The translations under genes and the position numbers were made by a program. A DNA stretch of 64,000 nt from Pseudomonas svalbardensis (GTDB taxonomy: Bacteria > Pseudomonadota > Gammaproteobacteria > Pseudomonadales > Pseudomonadaceae). The notes below the pieces were generated by a model that worked only from the letters and a program-made list of their open reading frames with translations, did not search any database and was not told the origin of the DNA. The stretch covers positions 6,037,001 through 6,101,000 of the forward strand of contig NZ_CP125619.1 of NCBI RefSeq assembly GCF_030053115.1. Direction: 5' to 3'. Below are positions 48,418-58,364 of the stretch, piece after piece; positions within the stretch are counted from its first letter, which is position 1; each line of letters starts with the position of its first letter.

Positions 48418-49665
48418 ATGGACGCTTTTAACTACCGTGGCGGGGAGCTGTTCGCGGAAGGTGTTGCCCTGTCCGCCATCGCTCAACGCTTTGGCACACC
48501 GACCTACGTCTACTCCCGCGCCCACATCGAAGCCCAGTACCTGGCTTTTGCCGATGCACTGGCCGGCATGCCGCACCTGGTCTGCTTTGCGGTCAAGGCC
48601 AACTCCAACCTGGGTGTACTGAATGTCCTGGCGCGTCTGGGCGCCGGTTTCGACATCGTCTCCCGTGGTGAGCTGGAACGCGTACTGGCCGCTGGCGGCA
48701 GCGCCGACAAGATCGTCTTCTCCGGTGTCGGCAAGACCCGTGACGACATGCGTCGCGCCCTGGAAGTCGGCGTGCACTGCTTTAACGTCGAATCCACCGA
48801 TGAGCTGGAACGCCTGCAAGTGGTCGCCGCCGAGCTGGGCGTTCGCGCGCCGATCTCGCTACGCGTGAACCCGGATGTCGACGCTGGCACCCACCCGTAC
48901 ATTTCCACCGGTCTTAAAGAGAACAAGTTCGGCATCGCCATCACCGACGCCGAAGACGTGTACATCCGCGCCGCCCAACTGCCAAACCTGGAAGTGGTCG
49001 GTGTCGATTGCCACATCGGTTCGCAACTGACCACCCTGCCGCCCTTCATCGACGCCCTCGACCGCCTGCTGGGCCTGGTCGACCGCCTCGGCGATTGCGG
49101 CATTTACCTGCGCCACATCGATCTCGGTGGTGGTTTGGGCGTGCGTTATCGCGATGAAGAGCCGCCATTGGCTTCCGACTACATCAAAGCCGTGCGCGAG
49201 CGTCTTGACGGTCGTGACCTGGCGCTGGTGTTCGAGCCGGGCCGCTTTATCGTCGCCAACGCCGGCGTGTTGCTGACCCAGGTCGAGTACCTCAAGCACA
49301 CCGAGCACAAAGACTTCGCCATCGTCGACGCAGCCATGAATGACCTGATCCGCCCGGCGCTGTATCAAGCCTGGATGGACGTCACCGCCGTGCGCCCGCG
49401 CAATTCCGCTGCCCGTGCCTACGACATCGTCGGGCCGATCTGCGAGACCGGCGACTTCCTGGCCAAGGATCGTGAGCTGGCCCTGGAAGAAGGTGACCTG
49501 CTGGCGGTGCATTCGGCCGGTGCCTATGGGTTTGTCATGAGTTCCAACTACAACACCCGCGGCCGTGCCGCTGAAGTGTTGGTGGACGGTGATCAGGCAT
49601 TTGAAGTGCGTCGCCGTGAGACGGTAGCCGAGTTGTTTGCTGGCGAAAGCCTGCTGCCGGAGTAA
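48418..49665 (+). CDS. lysA: Diaminopimelate decarboxylase LysA
   Basis: 415-residue PLP enzyme converting meso-diaminopimelate to lysine. PLP-Lys in [13 protein letters not shown], the HIGSQLT and [12 protein letters not shown] motifs and the C-terminal active-site region [22 protein letters not shown] are intact. Ends 4 bp before dapF, whose product makes its substrate. Confidence 0.97.
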   Translation: MDAFNYRGGELFAEGVALSAIAQRFGTPTYVYSRAHIEAQYLAFADALAGMPHLVCFAVKANSNLGVLNVLARLGAGFDIVSRGELERVLAAGGSADKIVFSGVGKTRDDMRRALEVGVHCFNVESTDELERLQVVAAELGVRAPISLRVNPDVDAGTHPYISTGLKENKFGIAITDAEDVYIRAAQLPNLEVVGVDCHIGSQLTTLPPFIDALDRLLGLVDRLGDCGIYLRHIDLGGGLGVRYRDEEPPLASDYIKAVRERLDGRDLALVFEPGRFIVANAGVLLTQVEYLKHTEHKDFAIVDAAMNDLIRPALYQAWMDVTAVRPRNSAARAYDIVGPICETGDFLAKDRELALEEGDLLAVHSAGAYGFVMSSNYNTRGRAAEVLVDGDQAFEVRRRETVAELFAGESLLPE

Positions 49666-49669
49666 AACC

Positions 49670-50500
49670 ATGCTGCTGCGTTTTACCAAGATGCACGGCC
49701 TGGGCAATGACTTCATGGTCCTCGACCTGGTCAGCCAGCATGCGCACATCCTGCCCAAACACGCCAAGCAATGGGGCGATCGGCATACGGGTATCGGTTT
49801 CGATCAGTTGCTGATCGTCGAAGCGCCAAGCAACCCGGACGTGGATTTCCGCTACCGGATTTTCAACGCCGACGGCTCCGAAGTGGAACAGTGCGGCAAC
49901 GGTGCGCGCTGTTTCGCACGTTTCGTGCTCGACAAACGCCTGACCGCGAAGCGGCAGATCCGCGTCGAGACCAAAAGCGGCATCATCGAACTGGATATCC
50001 GCAGCGACGGGCAGATCGGTGTCAACATGGGCGCACCGCGCCTGGTACCGGCCGACATTCCGTTCGACGCGCCGGAACAGGCCCTGAGTTATCAGGTTGA
50101 CGTCGACGGCACTGCAGTCGAACTGGCCGCCGTGTCCATGGGCAACCCCCATGCCGTGCTGCGGGTCAGCGATATCAACAACGCACCGGTGCATGAACTG
50201 GGGCCTAAAATCGAAAACCATCCGCGCTTTCCGGCGCGGGTCAATGTCGGTTTTCTCCAGGTCATCGACCGGAACCGCGCGCAGCTGCGCGTCTGGGAAC
50301 GCGGGGCCGGGGAAACCCAGGCTTGCGGAACCGGCGCTTGCGCTGCCGCAGTGGCCGCGATCAGCCAGGGGTGGATGGATTCGCCGCTATTGATCGACCT
50401 GCCCGGCGGGCGCCTGTCCATTGAATGGGCAGGCCCTGGCCAACCGGTCATGATGACCGGCCCGGCAGTGCGCGTTTATGAAGGACAAGTGCGTCTTTGA
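49670..50500 (+). CDS. dapF: Diaminopimelate epimerase DapF
   Basis: 276-residue cofactor-free epimerase that makes meso-diaminopimelate. The two catalytic cysteines are in EQCGNGARC and ACGTGACAAA. The ATG at 49670 ([19 protein letters not shown]) is the family start; an earlier in-frame ATG lies inside lysA. It is followed 13 bp later by the DUF484 gene. Confidence 0.97.
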   Translation: MLLRFTKMHGLGNDFMVLDLVSQHAHILPKHAKQWGDRHTGIGFDQLLIVEAPSNPDVDFRYRIFNADGSEVEQCGNGARCFARFVLDKRLTAKRQIRVETKSGIIELDIRSDGQIGVNMGAPRLVPADIPFDAPEQALSYQVDVDGTAVELAAVSMGNPHAVLRVSDINNAPVHELGPKIENHPRFPARVNVGFLQVIDRNRAQLRVWERGAGETQACGTGACAAAVAAISQGWMDSPLLIDLPGGRLSIEWAGPGQPVMMTGPAVRVYEGQVRL

Positions 50501-50513
50501 GAGAGTCGAATCC

Positions 50514-51239
50514 ATGAAAGATAAGCCCCAGGTTCCCGCCCTACAGCCCGACGAATCCCCTTCCGAAAGCCTTGAGGCGGCGGCGATTGCCGCGTACCTG
50601 GAGGCTCATCCGGATTTCTTCGTCGAGCATGAAGAACTGCTCGCAACCTTGCGCATTCCGCACCAGCGCGGCGACACCATTTCGCTGGTCGAACGCCAGA
50701 TGACCATCCTGCGCGACCGCAATATCGAGTTGCGTCATCGCCTCTCGCACTTGATGGACGTGGCCCGCGACAACGACCGCCTTTTCGACAAGACCCGCCG
50801 CCTGATTCTCGCGCTGATGGACGCCACCAGCCTGGAAGACGTGGTGATCAGCGTCGAAGACAGTCTGCGCCAGGACTTCCAGGTGCCCTTCGTCAGCCTG
50901 ATCCTGCTGGGTGACAACCCGATGCCGGTGGGCCGCTGGGTGACCCATGCCGATGCGCAAACGGCCATCGGCGGCTTGCTCTCGGAAGACAAAAGCGTCA
51001 GCGGCAGCCTGCGTGAACACGAACTGGACTTCCTGTTCGGCGAAGAACAGCGCAAGCAGATCGGTTCCACCGCCGTCGTCGCCATCAGCTACCAAGGCAT
51101 CCACGGCGTCCTGGCCATCGCCAGCCGCGACCCGCAGCACTACAAGAGCTCGGTGGGCACGCTGTTCCTCAGCTACATCGCCGAAGTCATGGGCCGCGTG
51201 CTGCCACGGGTCAACACCTCCCTGCGCTCGGTACGCTGA
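50514..51239 (+). CDS. DUF484 family protein
   Basis: 241-residue protein conserved between dapF and xerC. N-terminal [25 protein letters not shown], a helical coil ([25 protein letters not shown]) and a GAF-like C-terminal domain. The ATG at 50514, after a GAGAG site, avoids overlap with dapF; the frame extends 12 codons further upstream. Function unknown, with an operon link to cell-wall precursors and chromosome-dimer resolution. Confidence 0.85.
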   Translation: MKDKPQVPALQPDESPSESLEAAAIAAYLEAHPDFFVEHEELLATLRIPHQRGDTISLVERQMTILRDRNIELRHRLSHLMDVARDNDRLFDKTRRLILALMDATSLEDVVISVEDSLRQDFQVPFVSLILLGDNPMPVGRWVTHADAQTAIGGLLSEDKSVSGSLREHELDFLFGEEQRKQIGSTAVVAISYQGIHGVLAIASRDPQHYKSSVGTLFLSYIAEVMGRVLPRVNTSLRSVR

Positions 51240-51241
51240 TC

Positions 51242-52141
51242 GTGGAACGGCAACTGGACGCTTACTGCGAACACCTGCGCAGTGAGCGGCAGGTGTCGCC
51301 TCACACGCTGTACGCCTACCGTCGCGACCTCGACAAAGTGCTGGGCTGGTGCGTCAAACAGAACATCAGCAGTTGGGCCGCCCTGGACATCCAGCGCCTG
51401 CGCAGCCTGATCGCACGCCTGCATTCACAGGGTCAATCGTCCCGTAGCCTGGCGCGGCTGCTGTCGGCGGTGCGTGGGCTCTATCATTATTTGAACCGCG
51501 AAGGCCTCTGCGACCACGACCCGGCCAACGGCCTGGCACCGCCGAAGGGCGAACGACGCCTGCCGAAAACCCTCGACACCGACCGCGCACTGCAACTGCT
51601 TGAGGGCGCAGTGGAGGATGATTTCCTGGCGCGTCGGGATCAGGCAATTCTGGAGCTGTTCTATTCCTCGGGTTTGCGGCTGTCGGAACTGACCGGGCTC
51701 AATCTGGATCAGCTGGACCTGGCCGACGGCATGGTTCAAGTGCTCGGCAAGGGCAGCAAGACTCGACTGCTGCCGGTCGGCAAAAAAGCTCGCGAAGCAC
51801 TGGAGTTGTGGCTGCCGCTGCGGGCCATGACCAACCCTGCGGACGACGCGGTGTTTGTCAGCCAGCAAGGCCGGCGCCTCGGCCCACGGGCGATTCAGGT
51901 GCGGGTTAAAGCCGCTGGCGAGCGCGAGCTGGGACAGAACCTGCATCCGCACATGCTACGACACTCCTTCGCCAGCCATTTGCTGGAATCCTCCCAGGAC
52001 TTGCGGGCGGTTCAAGAATTGCTCGGTCACGCGGACATCAAAACCACCCAGATCTACACCCACCTGGACTTCCAGCACCTGGCGACGGTTTACGACAGCG
52101 CCCATCCAAGGGCCAAACGCATCAAAGGCGATGAGTCATGA
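51242..52141 (+). CDS. xerC: Tyrosine recombinase XerC
   Basis: 299-residue site-specific recombinase that with XerD resolves chromosome dimers at dif. N-terminal SAM-like core-binding domain, then the catalytic set: R146 (SSGLRLSE), K172, H236/R239 (HPHMLRHSF), H262 (LLGHAD) and nucleophile Y271 (TTQIYTHL). GTG start two bases after the preceding stop. Stop overlaps the HAD gene start (ATGA). Called sss in some pseudomonads. Confidence 0.96.
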   Translation: MERQLDAYCEHLRSERQVSPHTLYAYRRDLDKVLGWCVKQNISSWAALDIQRLRSLIARLHSQGQSSRSLARLLSAVRGLYHYLNREGLCDHDPANGLAPPKGERRLPKTLDTDRALQLLEGAVEDDFLARRDQAILELFYSSGLRLSELTGLNLDQLDLADGMVQVLGKGSKTRLLPVGKKAREALELWLPLRAMTNPADDAVFVSQQGRRLGPRAIQVRVKAAGERELGQNLHPHMLRHSFASHLLESSQDLRAVQELLGHADIKTTQIYTHLDFQHLATVYDSAHPRAKRIKGDES

Positions 52142-52842
52142 GAATTCAGTTGATCACCTTCGACCTCGACGACACCCTGTGGGATACCGCCCCGGTGATC
52201 GTCAGCGCCGAAGCCGTATTGCGTGAATGGCTGACCGAGCAAGCACCGAATCTGGGCGCCGTGCCGGTGGAGCATTTGTGGGCGATTCGCGAGCGGATCC
52301 TGAGCAACGAACCAAGTCTCAAGCATCGCATCAGCGCCCTGCGTCGCCGAGTCTTGTTCCACGCACTGGAAGAGGCCGGTTACGACCAGGGTCAGGCCGC
52401 AGACCTGGCCGATCAGAGTTTTGAGGTATTTCTGCATGCCCGGCATCAACTGGAAATTTTCCCGGACGTGCAACCGACCCTGGAGACTCTGGCCAATCAC
52501 TACGCCCTCGGCGTGGTCACCAACGGCAACGCCGATGTGCGCCGCTTAGGGCTGGCGGATTACTTCAAGTTTGCCTTGTGCGCCGAAGACATCGGCATCG
52601 GCAAGCCGGATGCGCGACTGTTTCATGAGGCGTTGCAGCGTGGTGGTGCGACGGCCGAGACGGCCGTGCATATCGGCGATCATCCAGGTGACGACATTGC
52701 CGGCGCCCAGCAGGCGGGATTGCGGGCGATCTGGTTTAACCCGGCGGGCAAAGTTTGGGAAGCCGAGAAGGCACCGGATGCCGAGATTCGCAGCCTGAGC
52801 GAGTTGCCGGCATTGTTGGCCCTCTGGAACGCCCAACACTGA
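52138..52842 (+). CDS. HAD-family phosphatase (YigB-like)
   Basis: 234-residue haloacid dehalogenase-like hydrolase with [14 protein letters not shown] (nucleophile and acid/base Asp), a helical cap, VVTNGNADV (motif II), KPDARLF (motif III) and [17 protein letters not shown] (motif IV). The E. coli gene at the same position after xerC, yigB, encodes an FMN phosphatase, so FMN is a likely substrate here by context. Confidence 0.9.
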   Translation: MRIQLITFDLDDTLWDTAPVIVSAEAVLREWLTEQAPNLGAVPVEHLWAIRERILSNEPSLKHRISALRRRVLFHALEEAGYDQGQAADLADQSFEVFLHARHQLEIFPDVQPTLETLANHYALGVVTNGNADVRRLGLADYFKFALCAEDIGIGKPDARLFHEALQRGGATAETAVHIGDHPGDDIAGAQQAGLRAIWFNPAGKVWEAEKAPDAEIRSLSELPALLALWNAQH

Positions 52843-52866
52843 TCCTGAGATCACCGATATTCCCCT

Positions 52867-52956
52867 TGTGGGAGTGAGCCTGCTCGCGATAGCGGAGTGA
52901 CATTCAGTATTTATATTGCCTGACACATCGCTATCGCGAGCAGGCTCACTCCCACA
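52867..52956. repeat. REP doublet, variant core
   Basis: Inverted pair at 52867-52894 and 52929-52956 with TGGGAGTGAGCCTGCTCGCG, where the usual GCGAGCC is GTGAGCC in both arms. The same change in both arms indicates a duplicated or compensated variant. Confidence 0.85.
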
Positions 52957-52995
52957 GGGGATCGACGCAGGCCCAAGATTTTTATTTCACCCATG

Positions 52996-53024
52996 AAAAA
53001 GCCCGCAGCGACGGCGGGCTTTTT
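52996..53024 (-). terminator. Terminator after sutA
   Basis: Stem AAAAAGCCCGC / GCGGGCTTTTT with a 7-nt loop; on the minus strand it follows the sutA stop by 21 bp and has a T-run. Confidence 0.85.
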
Positions 53025-53045
53025 CAGCAAGCAAGCTGCAGGCGC

Positions 53046-53366
53046 TTAGATAGGCCGGCTACCGTACTTGTTGTCAGGCTTCTTGGGAGGATCGGCGACC
53101 ACATTGGCCTCCACTTCCTGCACCTTTCCGCCTTTGGAGAGAAACTCCTCCATGGCGCGTGCCAGAGCGTCACGCTCTTTGTTCTTGGCTTCAACGCTCG
53201 GCAGCTCATCGACCGATACCGCTGCCTTGGCCTTGCCTTTGGCGGTCGGAACGGGCGCTTCACCGCCATCGTCGTCAGCAACGTCTTCCGCTGCAGTTTC
53301 CAGACCTTCTTCGGTTTCGTCGTCGCCTACTTCGAGGTCGTCGTTTTCCAGATCATCGTCGCTCAT
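53046..53366 (-). CDS. sutA: Transcriptional regulator SutA
   Basis: 106-residue protein with a highly acidic, disordered N-terminus (MSDDDLENDDLEVGDDETEEG), a basic patch (KGKAKAAVS) and a short helical centre (KNKERDALARAMEEFLSKGG). This matches SutA, the P. aeruginosa RNA-polymerase-binding protein active in slow growth. It sits near the xerC-HAD genes as in P. aeruginosa. Identity rests on recognition of the sequence type. Confidence 0.85.
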   Translation of the reverse strand: MSDDDLENDDLEVGDDETEEGLETAAEDVADDDGGEAPVPTAKGKAKAAVSVDELPSVEAKNKERDALARAMEEFLSKGGKVQEVEANVVADPPKKPDNKYGSRPI

Positions 53367-53468
53367 GTTCTACCTCATGACTTGCGAAAAGCAGATTAGT
53401 TATAGCCCAGCTTTGCCGTCTGTCGACGGCTGCTGGAAAAAATTCAACCGCCATTGGTGACCAACGGC

Positions 53469-53894
53469 TTATGCCCCTTCACCGTGCACGGTGGCGAGGA
53501 CTTTACGGGCACCGCCATAATCACGGTGCTCGCCCAGATAAACGCCTTGCCAGGTTCCCAGCGCCAGTCGGCCTGCCGAAATCGGCAAACTGAGCTGACA
53601 GCCAAGTACGCTGGCCTTGAAGTGCGCCGGGAGGTCGTCCAGGCCTTCGTCGTTATGCTCATAGCCGTCTGTTCCTTGTGGGATCAGACGATTAAAAAAT
53701 CGTTCGAAGTCGCGACGTACCGCCGGATCGGCGTTCTCGTTGATGGTCAACGACGCCGAGGTATGCTGCAGCCACAAATGCAACAGACCGACCCGACATG
53801 CCTTGATTTCAGGCAGGCCGGCGAGTAACTCGTCCGTTACCAGATGAAAGCCCCGGGGCCTCGCCCGCAGGGTAATCAGAGTCTGTTGCCACAT
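53469..53894 (-). CDS. YjbQ family protein (secondary thiamine-phosphate synthase)
   Basis: 141-residue UPF0047 protein with [17 protein letters not shown] and the His-rich [12 protein letters not shown] near the C-terminus, both conserved in the family. E. coli YjbQ has weak thiamine-phosphate synthase activity; the main role is unclear. The ATG at 53894 ([20 protein letters not shown]) is preferred over one nine codons earlier. Confidence 0.88.
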   Translation of the reverse strand: MWQQTLITLRARPRGFHLVTDELLAGLPEIKACRVGLLHLWLQHTSASLTINENADPAVRRDFERFFNRLIPQGTDGYEHNDEGLDDLPAHFKASVLGCQLSLPISAGRLALGTWQGVYLGEHRDYGGARKVLATVHGEGA

Positions 53895-54072
53895 ACAGTT
53901 CTCCGCACGTTCGGGGCGCATTCTAGCGCGCTCTGGGAAAAAACAAAGGCCCTAATATTCCTTCAATCATGTAAGCCATTGGCCGCAGAAAAACGCTCGT
54001 CGTAAACGCCACTAAACGTGTACGAAAAAACCTTTCAGCAGTTCCTTCACTGACAAACTCCAGACAAAAAAA
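53895..54072. other. Intergenic gap, yjbQ-amtB
   Basis: About 180 bp between the minus-strand amtB terminator and the yjbQ start. It should contain the yjbQ promoter; no ORF or repeat recognised. Confidence 0.35.
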
Positions 54073-54098
54073 TGCCCGGCAAGCCGGGCAAGTTTTTT
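54073..54098 (-). terminator. Terminator after amtB
   Basis: TGCCCGGC-AA-GCCGGGCA stem with A-run upstream and TTTTTT downstream, so it may work in both directions; it lies 11 bp past the amtB stop. Confidence 0.85.
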
Positions 54099-54108
54099 GT
54101 GCGCGTAC

Positions 54109-55446
54109 TTACAAGTTGTAGCCGCGTTCGTTGTGAAGCGCCAAATCGATGCCGACCGCCTCTTCTTCCTCAGTGATGCGCAGACCCATGACGGCGTCCA
54201 GGACCTTGAGGATGATGTAGGTGACGATCGCGGTGTAGATCACCGTGAAGCCCACGCCTTTCAACTGAATCCAGACTTGTGCACCGATGTCGGTGACAGT
54301 GCCGAAGCCACCCAGGGCCGGTGCAGCGAAGACACCGGTCAGGATCGCACCGAGGATACCGCCGATACCGTGCACACCGAAGGCGTCCAGGGAGTCGTCA
54401 TAACCGAGTTTGCGTTTCAGAGTGGTGGCGCAGAAGAAGCACACCACGCCGGCTGCCAGGCCGATGACCAGAGCACCCATCGGGCCTACGGTGCCAGCGG
54501 CTGGTGTGATTGCAACCAGACCGGCCACAACACCCGAAGCGATACCCAGAGCACTTGGTTTGCCGTGAGTGACCCACTCGGCGAACATCCAACCCAATGC
54601 AGCGGCGGCGGTTGCGATCTGGGTCACCAGCATCGCCATACCCGCAGTGCCGTTGGCCGCAGCAGCAGAACCGGCGTTGAAGCCGAACCAGCCGACCCAC
54701 AGCATGGCGGCACCCATCAGGGTGTAACCGAGGTTGTGCGGCGCCATCGGGGTGGTCGGGAAGCCTTTGCGTTTGCCCAGTACCAGGCAGGCAATCAGAC
54801 CGGCCACACCGGCGTTGATGTGCACCACGGTGCCGCCGGCGAAGTCCAGCACGCCCCAGTCCCACATCAGGCCGCCGTTACCGGACCAGACCATGTGCGC
54901 AATCGGTGCATAAACCAGGGTGAACCAGACGCCCATGAAGATCAGCATCGCGGAGAACTTCATCCGCTCGGCGAAGGCACCGACGATCAGCGCAGGGGTG
55001 ATGATGGCAAAGGTCATCTGGAAGGTGATGAACACCGCCTCAGGGAACAACGCCGCGGGACCGGTCAGGCTCGATGGCGTGACACCGGCGAGGAAAGCCT
55101 TGCCCATGCCGCCGAAGAATGAGTTGAAGTTGACGACGCCCTGTTCCATGCCGGTGGTGTCGAACGCGATGCTGTAGCCATAAATGACCCACAGGATGCT
55201 GATCAGGCCGGTAATGGCAAAGCACTGCATCATCACGGAAAGAATGTTTTTGGAGCGAACCATGCCGCCGTAGAACAGCGCGAGGCCGGGAATGGTCATG
55301 AACAGCACGAGGGCTGTCGAGGTCATCATCCAGGCGGTGTCGCCGGAGTTGAGGACTGGGGCTGCCACTTCGTCTGCCGCCACAACCAGGCCGGGCATTA
55401 CGAGGGACAACAGGGCTCCTAGCCCTGCGAATTTACGCAGAGTCAT
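54109..55446 (-). CDS. amtB: Ammonium transporter AmtB
   Basis: 445-residue trimeric ammonia channel. Signal peptide MTLRKFAGLGALLSLVMPGLVVAA, then eleven membrane helices; signatures DFAGGTVVHINAGVAGL, with the first pore His, and AFGVHGIGGILGAILTGVFA with the second. The C-terminal tail (IGLRITEEEEAVGIDLALHNERGYNL-like, about residue 420 on) binds GlnK. Lies 35 bp after glnK in an operon. Confidence 0.97.
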   Translation of the reverse strand: MTLRKFAGLGALLSLVMPGLVVAADEVAAPVLNSGDTAWMMTSTALVLFMTIPGLALFYGGMVRSKNILSVMMQCFAITGLISILWVIYGYSIAFDTTGMEQGVVNFNSFFGGMGKAFLAGVTPSSLTGPAALFPEAVFITFQMTFAIITPALIVGAFAERMKFSAMLIFMGVWFTLVYAPIAHMVWSGNGGLMWDWGVLDFAGGTVVHINAGVAGLIACLVLGKRKGFPTTPMAPHNLGYTLMGAAMLWVGWFGFNAGSAAAANGTAGMAMLVTQIATAAAALGWMFAEWVTHGKPSALGIASGVVAGLVAITPAAGTVGPMGALVIGLAAGVVCFFCATTLKRKLGYDDSLDAFGVHGIGGILGAILTGVFAAPALGGFGTVTDIGAQVWIQLKGVGFTVIYTAIVTYIILKVLDAVMGLRITEEEEAVGIDLALHNERGYNL

Positions 55447-55481
55447 ATTGTTTTCTCCTGGGGCGTTGGGTGTGTGGCGGC

Positions 55482-56238
<757 letters not shown>

Positions 56239-56499
56239 ATGCTCGCGCCCAAAGACTTCCTCGATGCCCTGAGCGGCACCGCCTCCCGCCTCTTCAGCGG
56301 CGACACCCCACTGCCGAAAAGCGAAATCGAAAGCCAGTTCAAGGCTCTGTTGCAGAGCGGCTTCAGCAAGCTGGATCTGGTGAGCCGGGAAGAATTCGAT
56401 AGCCAGATGGTCGTGCTGGCACGGACCCGGGCACGATTGGAGAGCCTTGAGGCGAAGGTGGCGGAACTTGAAGCGAAGCTGAATCCACCAGTCGAGTAA
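56239..56499 (+). CDS. ubiK: Ubiquinone biosynthesis accessory factor UbiK
   Basis: 86-residue protein (BMFP/YqiC family) starting MLAPKDFLDALSGTASRLFSG and ending in a coiled coil (LARTRARLESLEAKVAELEAKLNPP) that forms trimers. It binds UbiJ and aids the cytosolic hydroxylation steps of ubiquinone synthesis. Follows a sigma70-like promoter. Confidence 0.92.
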   Translation: MLAPKDFLDALSGTASRLFSGDTPLPKSEIESQFKALLQSGFSKLDLVSREEFDSQMVVLARTRARLESLEAKVAELEAKLNPPVE

Positions 56500-56531
56500 C
56501 ACCGCAGATCCCACGGTGAAACCCAATCCAC

Positions 56532-56556
56532 TGTGGGAGCGAGCCTGCTCGCGATA
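56532..56556. repeat. Single REP element
   Basis: TGTGGGAGCGAGCCTGCTCG plus CGATA, downstream of ubiK, at the edge of the accessory island. Confidence 0.8.
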
Positions 56557-56583
56557 AGGTCGGAACGACCTTCAGATTCAACC

Positions 56584-56621
56584 GTAGGAGCTGCCGAAGG
56601 CTGCGATCTTTTGATCTTTAA
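56584..56621. repeat. Second repeat family (GTAGGAGCTGCCGAAGGCTG)
   Basis: GTAGGAGCTGCCGAAGGCTG followed by CGATCTTTTGATCTTTA. This is a common dispersed Pseudomonas repeat, distinct from the REP next to it. Confidence 0.65.
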
Positions 56622-56707
56622 GCGCTCAAAAATCCAAGCACCTTCCTACAACAAAACCACCGCCGTCCGATTGCGTCGTAAGACCTCCAGTTCCTATGCT
56701 CATCCCC

Positions 56708-56865
56708 AGCTGAATGTTCAGCTCTGGGTTTGGCGACCCGGAAGACCCCGACGCACCGCGACCACATTCGACCGGGGAATTTGTTCCCATCTCGAATTAT
56801 GGCGGCTATGCGTGGGAGACCTTCGGGTCTGCCGGTTTTCGGGCGTCACCGGTTCGCCAACCCGC
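56708..56865 (+). ncRNA. Structured RNA candidate, C4 antisense RNA-like
   Basis: Dense secondary structure upstream of the BRO-N gene: AGCTGA/TCAGCT (56708-56723); a closing stem GGGTTTGGCGACCCGG with CCGGTTCGCCAACCC (56726-56741 with 56849-56863); ATTCGA/TCGAAT (56766-56771 with 56792-56797) enclosing GGGAA/TTCCC; and AGACC-TTCG-GGTCT (56817-56830). Position before a phage-type antirepressor gene and the stem arrangement fit C4 RNA of phages P1/P7, which controls an antirepressor. This is pattern recognition, not a model search. Confidence 0.55.
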
Positions 56866-56937
56866 GCATGGCTGCCACCCTTTTCGTTTGGCGACGATCA
56901 GAGGCAGTTTTCTTCATTTGATCCCGAGAACTGCACC

Positions 56938-57459
56938 ATGGACGAAAACTATTTAATACCCCAAGTCTTCACTCGCCACAAACTCAACCTCCACGCCCTT
57001 CTAATAGAAAACCAACCCTGGTTCAGCGCCCGTGACCTCGGCCGCCTCCTGCGCCTTTACCTCGACGAACGAGCCGTCCGAAAACTCGACCCCGACCAAC
57101 ACCAAACATTACGAATGCTCATCCACGGCAGCATCGAAAACACACTGCTGATCAGCGAATCCGGCGTCTACGCGTTACTGATCTACCACTACTGCCCCGA
57201 ATATCGAGGCCTGCGCGAATGGCTGACCCACGACGTGGTGCCAGCCCTCAGAGACGCCCAACAACCCGCCTCAACAGAGCGCCCGATTCTGAGCCTGCTG
57301 AACTGGCCGGAGATGTCATTGAGTTTGCTGCACTGGAACAACCAGCCGTGGATTCGGTTGCAAGACGTTCCGCAGATGTTGCCGGACCAAGATCGACCAC
57401 GAAGCGCCGTCAACGAACCTTGGTGGAGGCGAGTATCGAAGGTGCTCCAAGCATTCTGA
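56938..57459 (+). CDS. BRO-N domain protein (phage antirepressor-like)
   Basis: 173-residue protein: TRHKLNLHALLIENQPWFSARDLGRLLRLYLDERAVRKLDPDQ, then LISESGVYALLIYHYCPEYRGLREWLTHDVVPALRDA, the classic BRO-N/phage antirepressor core. The C-terminal 60 residues repeat a short WNNQPWIRLQDVPQML segment, a partial second BRO-N-like half. ATG at 56938, downstream of the structured RNA. A stray prophage-like gene, with no other phage genes nearby. Confidence 0.82.
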   Translation: MDENYLIPQVFTRHKLNLHALLIENQPWFSARDLGRLLRLYLDERAVRKLDPDQHQTLRMLIHGSIENTLLISESGVYALLIYHYCPEYRGLREWLTHDVVPALRDAQQPASTERPILSLLNWPEMSLSLLHWNNQPWIRLQDVPQMLPDQDRPRSAVNEPWWRRVSKVLQAF

Positions 57460-57470
57460 TCCCCAAAAAA

Positions 57471-57497
57471 GAACCCCACGCATTTAACGTGGGGTTC
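57471..57497. terminator. Terminator between BRO-N gene and higA
   Basis: GAACCCCACG / CGTGGGGTTC, 10-bp stem with 7-nt loop. On the minus strand it is followed by CTTTTTTGGGG, so it suits higA; on the plus strand the T-run is weak. Confidence 0.8.
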
Positions 57498-57512
57498 AAT
57501 TAATACGAAAGA

Positions 57513-57818
57513 TCAGGCGCAGTGAGGAAGACGCTCAACCTGATCTCGAATCACGGCACCCCGTTCAATCTCGGCTTTGCGCAAATCGTATGTCGATTGC
57601 AGGTTCAGCCAAAATTCTGGGGTCGTATCCAGGCAGATGGAAAGCCTGAGCGCCATGTCTGCACTGACGCCCCTACGCTGAAGCACGATGTCGTTCACCG
57701 TCGGTGTCGAGACGCTCAATGCTCTGGCCAAAGCAGCAGCCGTAAGGTTCAGAGGCTCCAGGTATTCCTCTTTGAGGATCTCGCCGGGATGAACCGGGCG
57801 CATACCATTCTTAGTCAT
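57513..57818 (-). CDS. higA: HigA-type antitoxin
   Basis: 101-residue XRE-family antitoxin: MRPVHPGEILKEEYLEPLNLTAAALARALSVSTPTVNDIVLQRRGVSADMALRLS holds the helix-turn-helix, and FWLNLQSTYDLRKAEIE the tail. The ATG at 57818 is the family start; a longer frame begins in the toxin remnant. Normally neutralises HigB and represses its own operon. Here the upstream toxin is broken, so it is an orphan. Confidence 0.88.
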   Translation of the reverse strand: MTKNGMRPVHPGEILKEEYLEPLNLTAAALARALSVSTPTVNDIVLQRRGVSADMALRLSICLDTTPEFWLNLQSTYDLRKAEIERGAVIRDQVERLPHCA

Positions 57819-57825
57819 ATTCACC

Positions 57826-57908
57826 TCAGTGATAATCGACGATTTCAACACTTTCCGGTCGCTGCGAAACAGGTACTCGGTCTCAGAACATTTAAAGCTA
57901 ACGATCAT
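57826..57908 (-). pseudogene. higB: higB toxin remnant with internal deletion
   Basis: The first codons give MIVSFKCSETEYLFRSDRK, the N-terminus of HigB-type toxins. About 10 codons later, in another frame, VEIVDYH followed by a stop is the typical HigB C-terminus, just before higA. Everything between, normally about 65 codons including the catalytic residues, is missing. The join lies near 57850-57856. Confidence 0.8.
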
Positions 57909-58153
57909 AATTTAAAGCTTAACGTTATGCATTAATCTTGAGCGTATAACCTGAACTCACAAATGCAAACGTGCTGTTTTGACTTTTGGCCTCCCTTTCA
58001 AAAATCTAGGAAAAGGACTACCTGCGCCCTTTAGAAGGTCTTCAAAACCAAGCTGACTCCTACAAAAAAAACCTCCAATTCCCATTGCCTCACAAGTAAG
58101 CACATCTCTTAAACTGATTGGCTCGAACACTCATCCAGGCACGCGAGGTGTCT
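57909..58153. other. AT-rich gap upstream of higB remnant
   Basis: 245 bp, lower in GC than surroundings, with no ORF, repeat or clear hairpin. It would contain the promoter and HigA operator of the former higBA operon. Confidence 0.4.
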
Positions 58154-58261
58154 ATGAAAAGCAAAAAGCAAAAAGCGAAGCCGTTAATGATCGCTGAGTA
58201 TCATGCCGAGGCGCTCCGTTTAGCCGGAAACGTTTCTGCCAGCCAACATCGCTTTTTTTAA
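58154..58261 (+). pseudogene. Small lysine-rich ORF, probable remnant
   Basis: 35 codons, MKSKKQKAKPLMIAEYHAEALRLAGNVSAS and then HRFF and a stop. A +1 shift at the T-run would continue KVAATYGKELEPDGLLAGARV to a stop at about 58324, just before the terminator at 58338. This suggests a frameshifted gene of about 57 residues. I do not recognise the family; MIAEYHAEALRLAG faintly recalls addiction-module or transposase N-termini. Confidence 0.3.
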
Positions 58262-58337
58262 AGTGGCTGCAACGTATGGCAAAGAACTTGAACCTGATGG
58301 CTTGCTTGCAGGTGCACGAGTCTGACTAGGCTTCCCG

Positions 58338-58364
58338 AAAAAACCGCCCGAGTGGCGGTTTTTT
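58338..58364 (+). terminator. Terminator upstream of comM
   Basis: AAAAAACCGCC / GGCGGTTTTTT stem with 5-nt loop and seven T residues. It follows the small ORF remnant at 58154. Confidence 0.82.

Noticed and set aside
56533..56937. BRO-N gene extended upstream to 56533
   Set aside because: The extension crosses a REP, another repeat and the structured RNA; homology begins at 56938.
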